Positions 1 to 13,870 are shown, counted from the stretch's first letter. The stretch: 64,000 bases of DNA from Eleginops maclovinus (GCF_036324505.1 NC_086352.1:19589637-19653636), one strand, 5' to 3'. Program-made: numbers and translations. The notes: generated by a model not told the origin, from the sequence alone.

Positions 1-809
1 ATGAAACCCTCAGAGCATAAAAGCATCAGATGCAGAGGAAAATGCTTTTAGCAGCAGTCCGGGAAGTCATGACAGTGTGCCAAATACAGACATCTTAGAA
101 AGGGATTATTCAGGAGATTTGAAAAGAAACTCTTTTGTCATTTTGGCATACCAATCATCACAGACAGACTTATTATATATTAGGAATGTCAATGTTGTGT
201 GCATTGTGAAGCATAAACATTGTCTTTGTGGAGTTTAATGCAAGCTCTTAATTATATTAGACTTTATCAAACAAAGCACAATATAACCTGGGGAAAGTCT
301 TGAAGTCAGCGGCATACAGGATGGTGATGTGGTGAAATAATATTCTTCAAATGTGTTATGTTTATTTAGACAAACAAAAAGATTTTCAAATAGGTGCAAT
401 CATTCAAGGCAATCCTGCAGTGACTCATACTGAGCAAAAACTAGCCACGCATTTTATAGGAAAAAAGGGGATAATCGATGCATCATATTATCGCAATGCT
501 TGCAATATCGATACACGGCATCCGTTTTTATATAAACTTTTCATATTGAAAATCCAAATTTAAGTTTTTGCTTACAATTGCTTTTTCAATCCACTAGATG
601 GTACTGAGCTTTTTCTTTTGGGGTCATTGCCATGGGTAAAGTCAGTGGTAGTCAAAACAAAGATGGAGTCGGCGAAGAAACAAATGTGCCATATCGCAAT
701 TTGAATCGTAATACTATCGTATCGTGGCTTAAGTATCGCGATAGTATGGTATCGTGGGGACCCTGGTGATTCCCACCCCTATTTAATATATACTGTATTT
801 ATTTCCCAG
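1..809. other. upstream region of hp, repeat-like, no exon recognised
   Basis: I see no coding exon in this stretch. Positions 690-780 contain alternating ATCG/CGAT-rich sequence with a 9-bp inverted repeat (711-719 against 739-747), followed by a GGGGACCC-type end, which looks like a fish interspersed repeat. Similar low-complexity sequence lies around 470-520. The exon carrying the hp signal peptide is not recognisable here and is probably further upstream, outside the window. Confidence 0.5.
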
Positions 810-2430
810 CTTCCAGGTTAGAACCACTCCGCTCCAGGCGAATGGTTGGTGGAACCCTGGCTCCTCATGTCCCGTGGCAGGCCATGGTGTACATCGCTGA
901 CAGTGTGCTGGCCGGAGGCTATGCAGGTGGTGCGCTCATCTCCGATCGCTGGATTCTGACTGCTGGCAGGAACTTGTTTGTCAGGAAGAGTCGACAGGAC
1001 ACTCAGGGGAGAAATCCTGTCAGTCCTAAGGTGTACCTGGGGATCCATGGGCGGCCAGAAGCTGATGCCTCCAAAGAAGTTGCTGTAGAAAAGGTGAGTG
1101 AGAAAAACATTTGATCATGCTGAACCACAGAGGCCGCTATTGAGATGCATGATGTTGGTCAATGATGTGTAGATTTCCATAAACACCTATAATGCAGTGC
1201 TGAATTACAGGAAATATGTAAGTTAATGCACCAACATTTATTTTTGTAGAGATATTTTTAAGGCTGTGCCATCATAGCAAATTAAAAGAAAAACAGCGTC
1301 ACATTTCCATTATGTGCTTTCAACCTAACACATATGAAAGCATGTATGAGACTTAGTTCAAGGAGTATTTCTAAACCAAAGAAACATGTAATCCTTTAAA
1401 GGAAAAAGGTGCTGATTTTCTTCATTTTTCTAAATATCATAATGCCCATATAAATACCAAAAGCAAGAATGCATGTGCCTGCTTTTGGATGTACAGGCAA
1501 TTTAACTTCTGCCTGTACGTACAACTCGTGTTGTGGTTACGTCCTGTGCCCTACAGTCCTCGATTGTTGTCAAAATATCTTCAAAATGCAATAATGAGCC
1601 ACAGATAGACTGTGATATTTTGGGAAATATGGAAAGAGAAACAAATGCATTTTCGGTTTTGATCTTTTCATAGGATGTGTTGACCATTATCATATCATCA
1701 GACTTTTCTAAAAACACATACAAAAACTTTCAAGAGTTGAAAGTTTTTTTTAAATGATTATTTCAGGCAATATTAAGAGTGACATTTTAATTTTTGTTCT
1801 ACTTCATTTCACTTGAATTTAAAGAACATTTTGTTGTGTTGTTTTTCTTTATTCTCCCTCCGGCAGGTTGTTCTTCATCCAGGCTTCCAGAACCGATCTG
1901 ACTGGGACAACGACCTGGCACTGATCCAGCTGAAGGAGCCTGTGCTGATGAGCAATAAAGTGACCCCCATCCCTCTGCCAGAGAGGGGCCAGAACCTGGC
2001 AGACACCCTGGGAGGGACAGGGGTCATCACCGGCTGGGGCTGGGGGATCCTTCTCACCTTAGCCACATCACTCAAACACCTCGTAGTCCCCCTAGCCAAT
2101 CACGCTGAGTGTAAGGCTGAATATGATCGCACTGAGCTAACACCAGCTGTAGACGATCACATGTTCTGCACCGGACCCAGCAAGAATGAGGAGAATGTTT
2201 GTTTTGGTGATGCAGGAGGTGCTCTGGCGGTAAAAGATGCTGAAACTGGAGACATCTACGCTGCAGGAATCCTCTCGTTTGACAAGTCCTGCCAAACATA
2301 CAAGTACGGAGTCTATATGAAGATATCCTCGTATTTGCCCTGGATCCACAGTGTCATCAGAGGAGACACGGAGAAATCGTCCGCTCAACGTTCTGATGCC
2401 ATGTCCAAGATGTACTCATGGCAGCAGTAG
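810..2430 (+). CDS. hp: haptoglobin, 3' portion (two exons)
   Basis: This is a plasma haemoglobin-binding protein of the chymotrypsin-like serine protease fold. Two exons are visible: 810-1093 (acceptor at 808-809, possibly 816; donor AAG|GTGAGT) and 1867-2430 (acceptor CGGCAG, stop TAG at 2428-2430). They join in phase 0 at EK|VVLHP, the same junction sequence as in mammalian haptoglobin. Mature-chain cleavage would follow SRR before MVGG. Haptoglobin-specific signatures are AGILSFDKSC and YGVYMK near the C-terminus. Two catalytic residues are replaced: the trypsin LTAAHC position reads LTAGRN (His to Arg) and GDSGGP reads GDAGGA (Ser to Ala). The Asp in DNDLALI is kept. This pseudo-protease pattern is typical of haptoglobin. 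The signal-peptide exon is missing from the window, so the gene is partial here. The next gene is a sulfotransferase on the opposite strand about 6 kb away. Confidence 0.9.
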
Positions 2431-2436
2431 AGGAGA

Positions 2437-2475
2437 GAAATCATTGTAATGTATTGAGTACATTACAATGATTTC
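2437..2475 (+). other. perfect hairpin in hp 3' UTR
   Basis: Two perfectly complementary 17-base arms (2437-2453 and 2459-2475) flank a 5-base loop, starting 6 bases after the hp stop codon. The stem would form in the mRNA 3' UTR, just before the poly(A) signal at 2486. Function is unknown. It could be an RNA element or a small palindromic repeat. Confidence 0.75.
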
Positions 2476-2485
2476 TGAGAATTTG

Positions 2486-2491
2486 AATAAA
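2486..2491 (+). promoter_or_regulatory. hp poly(A) signal AATAAA
   Basis: AATAAA occurs 56 bases after the hp stop codon, and a second copy lies at 2539-2544. Either would give a short 3' UTR, as expected for an abundant plasma protein mRNA. Confidence 0.6.
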
Positions 2492-4307
2492 TGCTTGCAA
2501 TGTTACTACTTCTGTGTTTTGTTATGGAAATGTTTCACAATAAACACAAAAAGTGTGACATAATCATTGAGTCAGCTCCCTTTTCCATTGTTTTCACAAC
2601 CACTTCTGTCACTTTTCGTGTGTAAAAACAACACAAAAAAAGCCTTCCAGTAAAGACTGAACGTGTGTGCTGTTTTCCAAACATTTTTTTATAATTTATG
2701 CATCTCACCTTTATTAAGGCTGGTGTGTGAGTGTTTGAACCAGATTGCGAAGTTACACCTACACAGTTTTTGAGAGCCTACAGCGATATTTAGAGCACAA
2801 TAGGGACATTTTGGGATGAGTGGGTTGATGGGTCAACAATATTTTGGCACTGGCGACTCCAGTTAGCTTTTTGTTATCTTTGGACAAGACAAGGGTATTT
2901 GCGTAACCTTCACCAAGTGTCTTGGAATCAAATTTGGAGAATTCAATACCAAGATCCACTACTGTGCCCACATGTGACATTTCAATGTGAAGGGCTTCAA
3001 AGGAAACATTTTATCATGTGAATTTCTCCGTATGAGAGCAAAATATGACGAAAAAATAAAAGCAAATTTCCCAACTCAGAATCTGCGGTTTTCAGGTGGT
3101 GGACATGCTATAGATATTTGTTTTTATATCCCACCAGAAGCAGAAGGACTTATTTCTGTCTGGCACATGCGTCCACTCTCCCAAAGATCATTATCTGCGC
3201 TTAAAACATATGATTTTCTCTTTGCCAGAAAAATAAGGTGTTGACAGTTGGTTGTCCAGCCAATACACTATGAGAGAGAAAGATAAAAGGGAAGGAAAGA
3301 TCAAAGTGCAAGACCGGGGTGAATTCCTCTGGGTCTTTGTGAGGATTACCAAGCTTAGGTTGATGGAAGTGGATATTCTTTATTACTGTTAATTATAGAT
3401 ATAAAATCAGTCTATTATAGCTATGATGATATTACAAAAGACAGCTTCCACAAAGAAAACTACTGCTGACTTAAACCAATACACCTTTTTCATGATGTTA
3501 TATCTTGATTTCCTTCTGGACATAAAATACAATCTCACTCTTCACTCCAAACAAGCTGCTGCTAACTTCACAAATGTGACCTGCCCGTTTGGGGACATTC
3601 TAAATACTTGATCTTTCCAAGGAGGGTTGCATATATGCTATCAAATATAAATGCACCACAGAAAACATAGATATGTAATTTCACAAGGAAACCCTTCACA
3701 GTGATGGCACAAACACTTCATCTGTTTTAGAAATGTTAGACACATCCAGAGCAACTTTGTATGTGTGCATCATTTAAATATAAACCAGCAACTAGTTATT
3801 TTGGTAGTGTCACTGAAACATTCGCTGCATAAAGAGATTTTGGGGAAAAAAACTCTAATTTGAGTGTCCTGCTGAAGATCTTTTTCATTTTTTAAAAGCT
3901 AAAACTAAAATGGAGCTGTTCAAGGATTTTTTTTTTTTTTTTAGCAAGCCTGCAGCAGGGTGCAGGAGGTTCTTCTCTACGGCCTCTAAAATATTAATAT
4001 CCCTGTCAAGGACCATTACTCTCTACCAATCTCAGAGTGTTCCCTCCCCGGCTCCATCACTCCTGCAGAACGCTGACTGAGGTCATAACAAGAACAGTCC
4101 CTTGCTGCACTCCAGAATAAGCAAGGATGATTAAGACTGTGTTAGCATATTGTATGAGCATACACCTACCTTTTCTATTTATTTTAACCTCAATTGAGGT
4201 TGTTTTTTCTCAGTAAAATATAATCACGTTATTTTTGTGGCTAACACGCCACAGGCCCAACTTCTAAGTCACAACTTTTTATTTTCTGTTTTTATTGCAT
4301 TAAATCC

Positions 4308-4309
<2 letters not shown>

Positions 4310-4354
<45 letters not shown>
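4310..4354 (+). repeat. (GT)n microsatellite
   Basis: An uninterrupted GT dinucleotide run of about 22 units ends in TATATAA. Confidence 0.95.
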
Positions 4355-4359
<5 letters not shown>

Positions 4360-5105
4360 ACCAAATGTATGTTTAATTCATACAATGGCCTTTTTTAACA
4401 ACTCTATTGATAATTTTAGTTTTACCATTAACAGAAAGTTTATTGATTAATCCTTTTCTGATAAAATGATGACGTTTAAGTCTTACACAAGTGATTTGGT
4501 AGATCAAACTCAATTCTCAAAATATAGAAACATAGATAAAAATGTAGGATTTGTACATACGAGAATAAAGTAAACAGCTATGTGATAATGTAAATGTTGC
4601 CGACCTGCATGTATTCAGGATGTATTCATCCCCCCAAGTACAGTTATTGTTGTATGGATTCTGTTAAAGCTCAGCGTTGATACCAGCCATCTGTAGATTC
4701 AATCGTCAAACACCAAAAATCAATAGTGTTTTTTTAAGCCAGTCTGCCGTATGAAGCATGATGTGTACTCAGCTGCCAGGTTGTGTACTCGGTCCTCATG
4801 TATAACTGGGAAACTGGAGACTTCTGAGCTTCAGCCCCCACCCTCAAACTTACTGTATTTTCCACTGCTTGACAAAACAGGATATAGTCAGTTTTATTTC
4901 TCATAGATAAGTGTTTGTGATGCTTGTTTGCTTGGCTGTGAATCATACTTCCTTTCAAATATTGAACTAATAAACAGACCCAATGATCAACAGTCAAAAT
5001 AGTCATACGTTTAAAATATTGGGACATTCTGTCTGAGCCTCTGTCATGCTGATTTCTATCAGCCTGGTGTTTATTCAAAATTGTCCTTTGATTTGGACAG
5101 CTGGA

Positions 5106-5188
5106 CACCTGATAAGATATACTCCCGGATGTCCTTACCGTTCTCTGACCCTGTGCGTCAGCTTTGTCCTGTTCTTATCTGAAGAAGA
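5106..5188 (+). repeat. direct repeat copy A (about 83 bp)
   Basis: The sequence from CACCTGATAAGAT to TCTGAAGAAGA is repeated with a few mismatches at 6262-6344 in the same orientation. The ends contain a short inverted match (GATAAGA and TCTTATC), so each copy may be a small mobile-element end or a solo terminal repeat. The family is not recognised. Confidence 0.7.
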
Positions 5189-6261
5189 TTTGCTGCCAAT
5201 GGATCAATAGATATTTGTTTAACCACATTATTTGGCATAATACAATTGATAAATATGTTTCTAAAATGTATTTACTTTTCAGCATTAAAATAAAGAAACA
5301 TCAGACTGAATATTGACTTGTATTGTGTGGTACACTTTGATTTTACATTAATTATAGATGTACGACTCTAAATCGTAGGGAAATATTGTCATTATTTACT
5401 TACACTGTTTGCTATTTATTTTCTAACTCCACCTCAACATGCTACAACATTAAATGTTTATTTCAATGTCAGAGCACCAGTGATAATCATCCTTAAGTAT
5501 TACAGAGAAATGCACTTCAGTGTTTAGAATACACTTTGCTTAGGCAAATACAATTTGGTGACTCAATAGGCAGTAATAGGCCTCACAGTGTTGTCATAGT
5601 TTCCATTGCGTCTATTGAAAAAGGTTCTTGAAATGTTGTGAATCTAAAATGACCATTGGTTTGGGCAAAACACGAACTATCATTAGAGGTGCCAATTTTT
5701 TTTAGCAATATTACTCACACCGAATGGTCATGATTAGCTCAGTTGTTGCTCTCACAAAGAAAAAGTGATCATTTGATTTACAGAATAAGTTATTATGGAT
5801 GCAATTCATAACCAAAAAAGTTTGATATGTAAATGTTGACCTTGTCGTTTCCCCGAGAAAAGATAAATTGAAAGGTTTAAAGTAGGACATTGAATCTCAG
5901 TGTGGTTGTAGCTTGTTAAAAAGTTTTTAAAAAAGGATGTGCTGTTGCAATATGAAGTTTCATGATTTTTACCACAGAGGCACAGGCTGTTGCAGCAGAA
6001 CTGGCTGTGATGAAACTTTGAATCTGAAGACGAGGAGAACACTGGAGAGCTTGAACTGATGTCAGACACTGAATATTTATAAAAGTTAGAGCTAACAAAA
6101 TGGACAAAGACATTTGCTGCAGCACCAAAGTGAGACAGCTCATGCCCAACCAATCGTGAAGTTCTCTTACTCCTCAATATTTGGCTATTCCTAAGAGAAT
6201 AATCAATATTCAATAACCTGTCAAAGCAAGCTCTGCTCCTAGCAGGGAGTGACGAGCTTTC

Positions 6262-6344
6262 CACCTGATAAGATGAACTCTCAGATGTCCTTATGGCTCT
6301 CTGACCCTGTGCGTCAGCTTTGTCCTGTTATTATCTGAAGAAGA
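6262..6344 (+). repeat. direct repeat copy B (about 83 bp)
   Basis: Second copy of the repeat at 5106-5188, about 1.16 kb downstream. An open frame on the - strand (6264 down to 5806) starts at this copy and lies between the two repeats. This arrangement could mean a decayed mobile element bounded by direct repeats, but no reverse transcriptase, integrase or transposase motif was found in it. Confidence 0.7.
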
Positions 6345-6769
6345 GATTGTTTTATGAATGTTTCAGTCAAGCCGAATCAACAATAGCTGGGTCATCCCAA
6401 TACAAAGCTGTGGAGAAAGAATGTTAAAGCTCCAAGGCTGTTTGACTGCAGGACAGGCTAGAGTGAGAGGAGAGGCAATAGCTAAGATGAATAGAACTCC
6501 ATTTAAGGCCAATTATATATCACTGGCAATAAAAGGAATTTCCTAATTCTAAATTTTCCTTTCCTAAGATTAGCAAAGACGTGAAAGCCAGTAAATAGAG
6601 ATAAACATTAGCCAAAAAAAAAGTGAGTACAATATTTTTCTGTTACACCACAGCTCCATAGTGCCAGAAACATATTCCATAATTAAAAAAAAAACATGAT
6701 ATCAAAATTAATTGACCAGAAAAACATCTTTAATTGACCACTTGTCAGTGAGGTTAATCGGAAAAAACT

Positions 6770-7420
6770 GCTTCAATTTGCTAGTGAGCATAAAGATTGA
6801 ACTCTGGAGCAATAGAAGAAGGTCATGCGGTCTGATGAGTCCAGATTTACCCTGTTCCAGAGTGATGGGCGCATCAGGGTAAGTAGAGGCCGCTGAAGTG
6901 ATGCACCCATCATGCCTAGTGCCTACTGTACAAGCCTGTGGGGGCAGTGCTATGATCTGGGGTTGCTGCAGTTGGTCTGGTCTAGGTTCAGCAACGTTAT
7001 GTGCCCAAAGAAAGAGGTCAGCTGACTACCTGCATATACTGAATGACCAGGTTATTCCATCAATGGATTTTTTCTTCCCTGATGGCACGGGCATGTTCCA
7101 AGATGACAATGCCAGGATCCATCGGGGTCAAATTGTGAAAGAGTGGTTCAGGGAGCATGACACATCATTTTCATACATGGATTTGCCACTACGGAGTCCA
7201 GACCTGAACCTGATTGAGAATCTTTGGGATGTGCTGAAGAAGACTTTGCGCAGTGGTCCGAATCTCCCGTCATCAATACAAGACCTTGGCGAAAAATGTA
7301 ATGCAAAATAATTGTTGTGACATTGCAGAAGCTTGTTGAAACGATGCCACAGCGAGTGCGTGCCGTAATCAAAGCTAAAGGCGGTGTGTGACCTTTTTTT
7401 TGGGCCAGGCAGTGTATATA
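6770..7420 (+). pseudogene. Tc1/mariner transposase remnant (5'-truncated)
   Basis: Conceptual translation gives the second half of a Tc1-like DDE transposase. Recognisable blocks are a SDESRFTLFQSDGR block near 6835, a DDNAR block with the second Asp near 7100, and a [15 protein letters not shown] block carrying the final Glu near 7195-7240. The frame is broken by stops around 6800 and near 6890, and the N-terminal DNA-binding half is absent. A GGCCAGGCAGTGTATA-like 3' end follows near 7405. No intact left terminal repeat was found. This is a dead copy from a Tc1 family different from the other two in the window. Confidence 0.85.
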
Positions 7421-8607
7421 TGTATGGGTATATTTATGAAGATATTATTATTATTATTATGAGATGCTATGTATTTGTTATGCTGTCAGGGATTTCTGGT
7501 GTCATGAATCTATGTAGTAGATGTTACTGTGCACACAACTCTCCCTCAGCATCGTCTCGCTGGCTGTCATGTTGCAACTCAACAGCATATAGAAAAAGGT
7601 CAGCACACTTTCAACAGCAGCTCTGTTGGTGCACCCCTCCACTTTCTCAACAACAACAACTTGACTCAAGCTTTATAGAGTGGCTTTTTCTTTCATCACA
7701 TCTAAAGTCTGCACAGACAGGTGAACTCACTCCACTGAGAAAGAGCTTTAGTGTGATTTAATCTGGCCTATAAATCTACAGCATATATCAGGTTTTACCC
7801 TAGAATAAAATGTTAAATACACTTTTTTAAATCAACAAATGCATATATTGAGTCTTTTACAGTAATGTTCCTCAACTAACTTACACTTCATCTTTTTACA
7901 GGTCACATTTTGAAATTGTGGTAAAGTTGAAATCCATTTTAGCAAGCCTGTGAGGAAAAGATTTGAAAGAGGATGTTCAACATTAGAGGAACAGAGGCTG
8001 AGAGATCCTGACTTCAGTACCTTTCCATTCAAATCTGTAGACTTCAAGCCCAAATTAACCTAAGTACGTATTTCTAGTAGTGATATCCACTGACCTTTAC
8101 ATGTGAAACTGGTAGAGTGCACCCTTAAGACTAATTTGTAGCAAAATGTTTCTAATACTCTGTTCTCACGCCATAGATGTATGCTTATGTCAACCTTTGA
8201 GATTGATGCCGATCTAATGATTCACAGAACACAGAGTTATCATACACTCTGACCGTATGTATGCTCTTATGATTATTTAATACCAATCGATGATGTTGGT
8301 CCTTTTTCTTATATTGTGTTACTTTAATGTACTACTACGAATAAAGTGTTTTGAATATTAATTCTTATACAAACACATACTTGATTGAATTGGATCAAAG
8401 TTCTCCATTGCATTGAAACTGGAGGAGGAACCGCACTGTCTTGGTTTTGTGAAGTGAAAAGAAGAGGAGCTTTATAATTAAAACCATGACCTTCTGCTCC
8501 TTGTTGTGCTGCTTTCATTACTGACAATAGCTTTGCTTGTGCTGCACATTAGCAACCTTAAGTACCATTTGTACTACACCAAAGAAAGAGGATTCAGTTA
8601 ACCGATA
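7421..8607. other. intergenic before the sulfotransferase 3' end
   Basis: No convincing exon. A short ATT run lies near 7445. Several short open frames lack splice sites and family similarity. Confidence 0.5.
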
Positions 8608-8613
8608 TTTATT
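8608..8613 (-). promoter_or_regulatory. candidate poly(A) signal for the sulfotransferase
   Basis: AATAAA on the - strand (TTTATT on +) about 200 bases beyond the sulfotransferase stop codon. Assigned by position only. Confidence 0.4.
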
Positions 8614-8809
8614 CATTGTTAACAATAATCAAAACATTGGAATACATCAAGTGAAACATCATGCACACATTCATGAAGAACCTGCGGTATACTGCTCTTG
8701 AGAGGCTTTGAAGGGTACTAGACACTGCATGTCAACTGTGTACTTTTAATGATTTAAACTTCAACCTATAAGAAAACAACAGGATAAAACATACTTTCTA
8801 GCTTTTTTT

Positions 8810-10986
8810 TCACAGTTTTGTGTTCTTCCGTGGGATTTGTTCATTAGTCTGAGTCTCTTCTTTCTGTTGCTCCTCCCACACAAACTCTAAAGTGCAGTCT
8901 TTCATCTTTGACTCGAAGATGCTTTGGAAATATTGATTCAGCTCGTCTGTGAACATGTTTTTCCAGTCTCCAATCTTACCTGAATTTTTGAGGGGAAGAG
9001 AGACAGATGGGATTTAATTAAAGACCAAATACAGGATTTTAAAAATCCATATAAATTGATATATTATGAATAATCGCTCCTCTCAAATGATCATGATTTT
9101 AAACAAAGACCTGCTGACTCATTGGCTACATTACAGACATAAACAAATCCTTTAAAAACAAATATTCTGACACTTCTGAGAATATGCTGATTCACATTCT
9201 CTATCTCTTTTAGTTTAAAGGATTCTTGTTTGGATGCCTAAAGAAATGAAAGAATCCATTTAATATGTCTTAATTATCATGTCACCCCTTATATTAATTA
9301 TTAAAAGGTGAAACTAGTTTGGTGATTCATAACAGGTTCGAATTATGGTGACACCAATTGTTGACATTACTGTTGTACTACAGTACTTAACAGTACTAAA
9401 ACAGAGCCCCACCGTTTCTCATGAAGAAGCCCTTGCCATGGTTTATAATCTCCTGGTCGATCAGGGTGTAGTTGACCATCTTGTTGTCTTTCATGCTGTT
9501 GAAGCTGCAGTGTTTCACACAGTTGTTGACCTCGTCCTCCAGCAGGGGACGCTGTAGGTATGCGCTCACCCTCTTCATGGCAGCATGTAAGTTCTGACAG
9601 CAGGAAGACGACAATAATATCATTTGAAAAATATACATACAAAGAAGGAACCATATGACGACGTGAGATAGAAAGAAGTTCATAACAGGACCTTCACACT
9701 TAACTTCCTCTTCAGAACTCATATAATTGAGGAACAAGATAAAGAAATAGCTTACAAGAAAATTATACACTTTAAAAAATATACACTATCAATATATTTA
9801 ATCATATTTTTAATAAATAATTTTTGTTGGACATTTATTATTTTAAGGATGATAAAAAAAATCTCCTTTACCAACGACATGTCTTCATATGTGACGTGAA
9901 GCAGATTGTTCATTGTTCCTATCTGACCGGTCCAGCCTTTAATGTGGTCGAACCAGGAACCATAGTGCACTGAAACAATAAAAGTTGACGTTTTGGCTGT
10001 AAATCTTAAAGTCATCATTTCAGGACAGAGCAGAAATATATTAATATATAAATATATTATTTTTTTCCTTAACAACTCACGTTTTCCCTCCAGGAATCGG
10101 TTTAGAAACTCTGGAAATGTGCCAGCTTCAGGGAAGAAGTTGGCAATTTTGTGGAAGTGATAAAAGGAAACCACCATGTCTTTAGGGTTTCTGCTCACGT
10201 AGATGACCTGTGAGAGGAAAGAGCCACGGGGTCATGTATAAGATTGAAATATCACCATCTCAGTACCCTCTTGAAACTATTAGCACTATAACCAAATGAC
10301 TTCCAACCTTTGGCCTTTCTCTATTACAATTTCCTTGACACAACAAATACACTGATGTCTGCAATCTATCTCTATACTTTATGGTCCCAAAAGGTCAAAT
10401 AAACATGTATATCTGACCTTTGCTTTGGAGCCCTGCAGGGCAGGGCCCAGCAGGTGATGAGGCAAATGTGTGGTGATGACTCGAGTCGTAGTTTTGGAGG
10501 TCTCCCATACCGCAGAAAAATAAATTTGCTCCAACCAGGGAGCCCGAGCCCAGTTTGGTACACTTTGGGACACATGTGGATCTCCTCTGCTGGATATTAA
10601 AGTGACAATTTCCTGCATCCATGTGGTGCCTTTTGAGTGGAAAGAGAGGAGCATTTTCATCTGACGTTTTTAAAAATCCATTTGAGGAAAACAAACTAAG
10701 CAAGGCATTCAATTTCAGTCATAGTATTACATACCTAAATGGATTTCTACATAATGTCTGCAATGAGTTACTCAACATGCTCATGTGATTAGTTGCAAAG
10801 ACACTGCAGATGTAATTTATCCCAATCAACTATTCGTCTCTTCCTACCTGACTTTGGAAAGGAGACAATGACGATATCTGTATCCTGAAACGGAAATTTG
10901 AGAGCGAGTTGTAAGGAATCCTGGGTGTGCAGGTGTCCCGGGAACAAAATACCATGAAAGGTCTCTGCAACATCCAACCTGGCCAT
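8810..10986 (-). CDS. sult5a1: cytosolic sulfotransferase, probably SULT5A1
   Basis: Transfers sulfonate from PAPS to a hydroxyl or amine acceptor; a soluble cytosolic enzyme. Six coding exons on the - strand: 10986-10848, 10629-10418, 10207-10081, 9969-9872, 9593-9413 and 8979-8810 (stop TGA). They join in frame to 308 residues, close to the usual SULT length of about 295. The 127-, 98- and 181-base exons resemble the SULT gene pattern. All core motifs are intact: 5'-phosphosulfate loop SFPKSGTTW (residues 42-50), catalytic His in THLPHHL (His101), 3'-phosphate site RNPKDMVVSFYHF (123 onward) and RNGKIGDWKN (251-260). The first ATG is 8 bases into an exon that begins after a TTTTTTACAG acceptor at 10994, so an upstream non-coding exon is likely. 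Family membership is certain. The sult5a1 symbol rests on my recollection that mouse Sult5a1 neighbours Dpep1, and no substrate can be read from the sequence. Confidence 0.9.
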
Positions 10987-10993
10987 ATCCAAC

Positions 10994-11536
<543 letters not shown>

Positions 11537-11587
11537 TGACCTCACCCACCTGCATTCCCTCATCACAACTTGAGTACTCTGAGCTCC

Positions 11588-11990
11588 CTCCATCCATCCA
11601 TCCATCCATCCATCCATCCATCCATCCATCTTCTCCCGCTTTTCTGTCAGGGTCGCGGAGGTAACAGCTCCAGCAGAGAGCCCCAAACTTCTCTTTCCCT
11701 GGCCACATCAACCAGCTCTGACTGGGGGATTCCAAGGCGCTCCCAGGCCAGCAAAGAGATATAATCCCTCCACCTGGTCCTAGGTCTACCCCTCGGTCTC
11801 TTCCCAGCTGGACGTGCCTGGAACATCTCCCTAGGGAGGCGCCCAGGTGGCTTCCTCACTAGGTGCCCGAACCACCTCAACTGGCTCCTTTCAACGCGAA
11901 GGAGCAGCGGTTCTACTCCGAGTCCCTCCCGGATGACTGAACTTCTCACCTTATCCCTAAGGGAGATTCCAGCCACCCTGCGGAGAAATT
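11588..11990 (-). mobile_element. 3' end of a Rex3/RTE-like LINE
   Basis: The - strand encodes the C-terminal tail of a fish non-LTR retrotransposon polyprotein. Blocks include SQLRWFGHLVRKPPGRLP and GRPRTRWRDYISLLAWERLG, ending in LLELLPPRP and a stop at 11647. It is followed on the same strand by a (GATG)n tail, seen as (CATC)n at 11590-11630. A GATG-repeat 3' end and severe 5' truncation are, as I recall, characteristic of Rex3 elements in teleosts. Only about 360 bp of body remains, so this copy is dead. Confidence 0.8.
11590..11630 (+). repeat. (CATC)n tail of the LINE
   Basis: About ten CATC units form the 3' tail of the LINE fragment that reads on the - strand. Confidence 0.9.
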
Positions 11991-12160
11991 ACTCTGAGCT
12001 GATAAATTGTCAAACTTAACTTGTCCACTTGTTCCACTACAGACAAATCCACTTTGGACTTTTCCAAAACACATACTTTACACACTAATTGAGCTTCATA
12101 TCATCCAAGGGTGTGTACAAATTATCACATTATTGATAAAGTTTCAGTTTTCTATGACTA

Positions 12161-13493
<1,333 letters not shown>

Positions 13494-13495
13494 TA

Positions 13496-13870
13496 TATTG
13501 TGACTTTAGAAAAGCAGTAAAAAGGCACATAACATGTGAACCTGAATGTATTGGTTAACAATTGTAAGATTGCAAGAGTTAATAAGCTACGGTGCTGCAT
13601 TTATGACTGCTAGTGCTGTAATGAGAAACATTGAAAACAGAGGAGGAGCGATGAGCAGATCTGATCTTCAGCATAATCGAACGGAAACAGATAAACAGCT
13701 GGGTGGATAATTTGAAGTATCTGTGTAAGTGAAAACAAACCTTTTAAAGATTGCCAATTGGCACCCCACGAAAGAGATCTGTTTTGGCAGCAGGGAGTTA
13801 GATCTGGGTGGTCAGAGGTTACAAAACTGGGATCTTATGAAAGATTTAAAAGAGAAGAAAGTTTAAGGAA
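13496..13870. other. 5' flank of dpep1
   Basis: No gene seen. This is the likely dpep1 promoter region, between the Tc1 end and the first dpep1 exon. Confidence 0.4.

Larger units (their letters stand above)
2545..6769. other. intergenic, hp to sulfotransferase (first part)
   Basis: AT-rich sequence without a convincing exon. Short open frames here lack family signatures and flanking splice signals. The stretch contains a GT microsatellite and a pair of about 83-bp direct repeats, listed separately. Confidence 0.5.

Noticed and set aside
599..640. Possible hp signal-peptide exon (ATG followed by Val-Leu-Ser-Phe-rich codons and a GTAAAG donor)
   Set aside because: Only about a dozen codons, poor signal-peptide pattern (Trp, two His), and it lies in repeat-like sequence with a CACTAGATGG motif common in fish repeats.
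2987..3244. 85-codon open frame on the + strand
   Set aside because: No family signature, no splice context, and AT-rich codon use unlike the neighbouring exons.
5806..6264. 152-codon open frame on the - strand
   Set aside because: No recognised protein domain. Kept only as part of the direct-repeat finding, not as a gene.
7384..7761. 125-codon open frame with a Gln run near 7650-7660
   Set aside because: It crosses the Tc1 remnant end and an ATT run, with no domain and no splice support.
10987..10992. Upstream TTG as the sulfotransferase start
   Set aside because: TTG is not a normal vertebrate start. The first ATG (10986) gives a complete SULT N-terminus.
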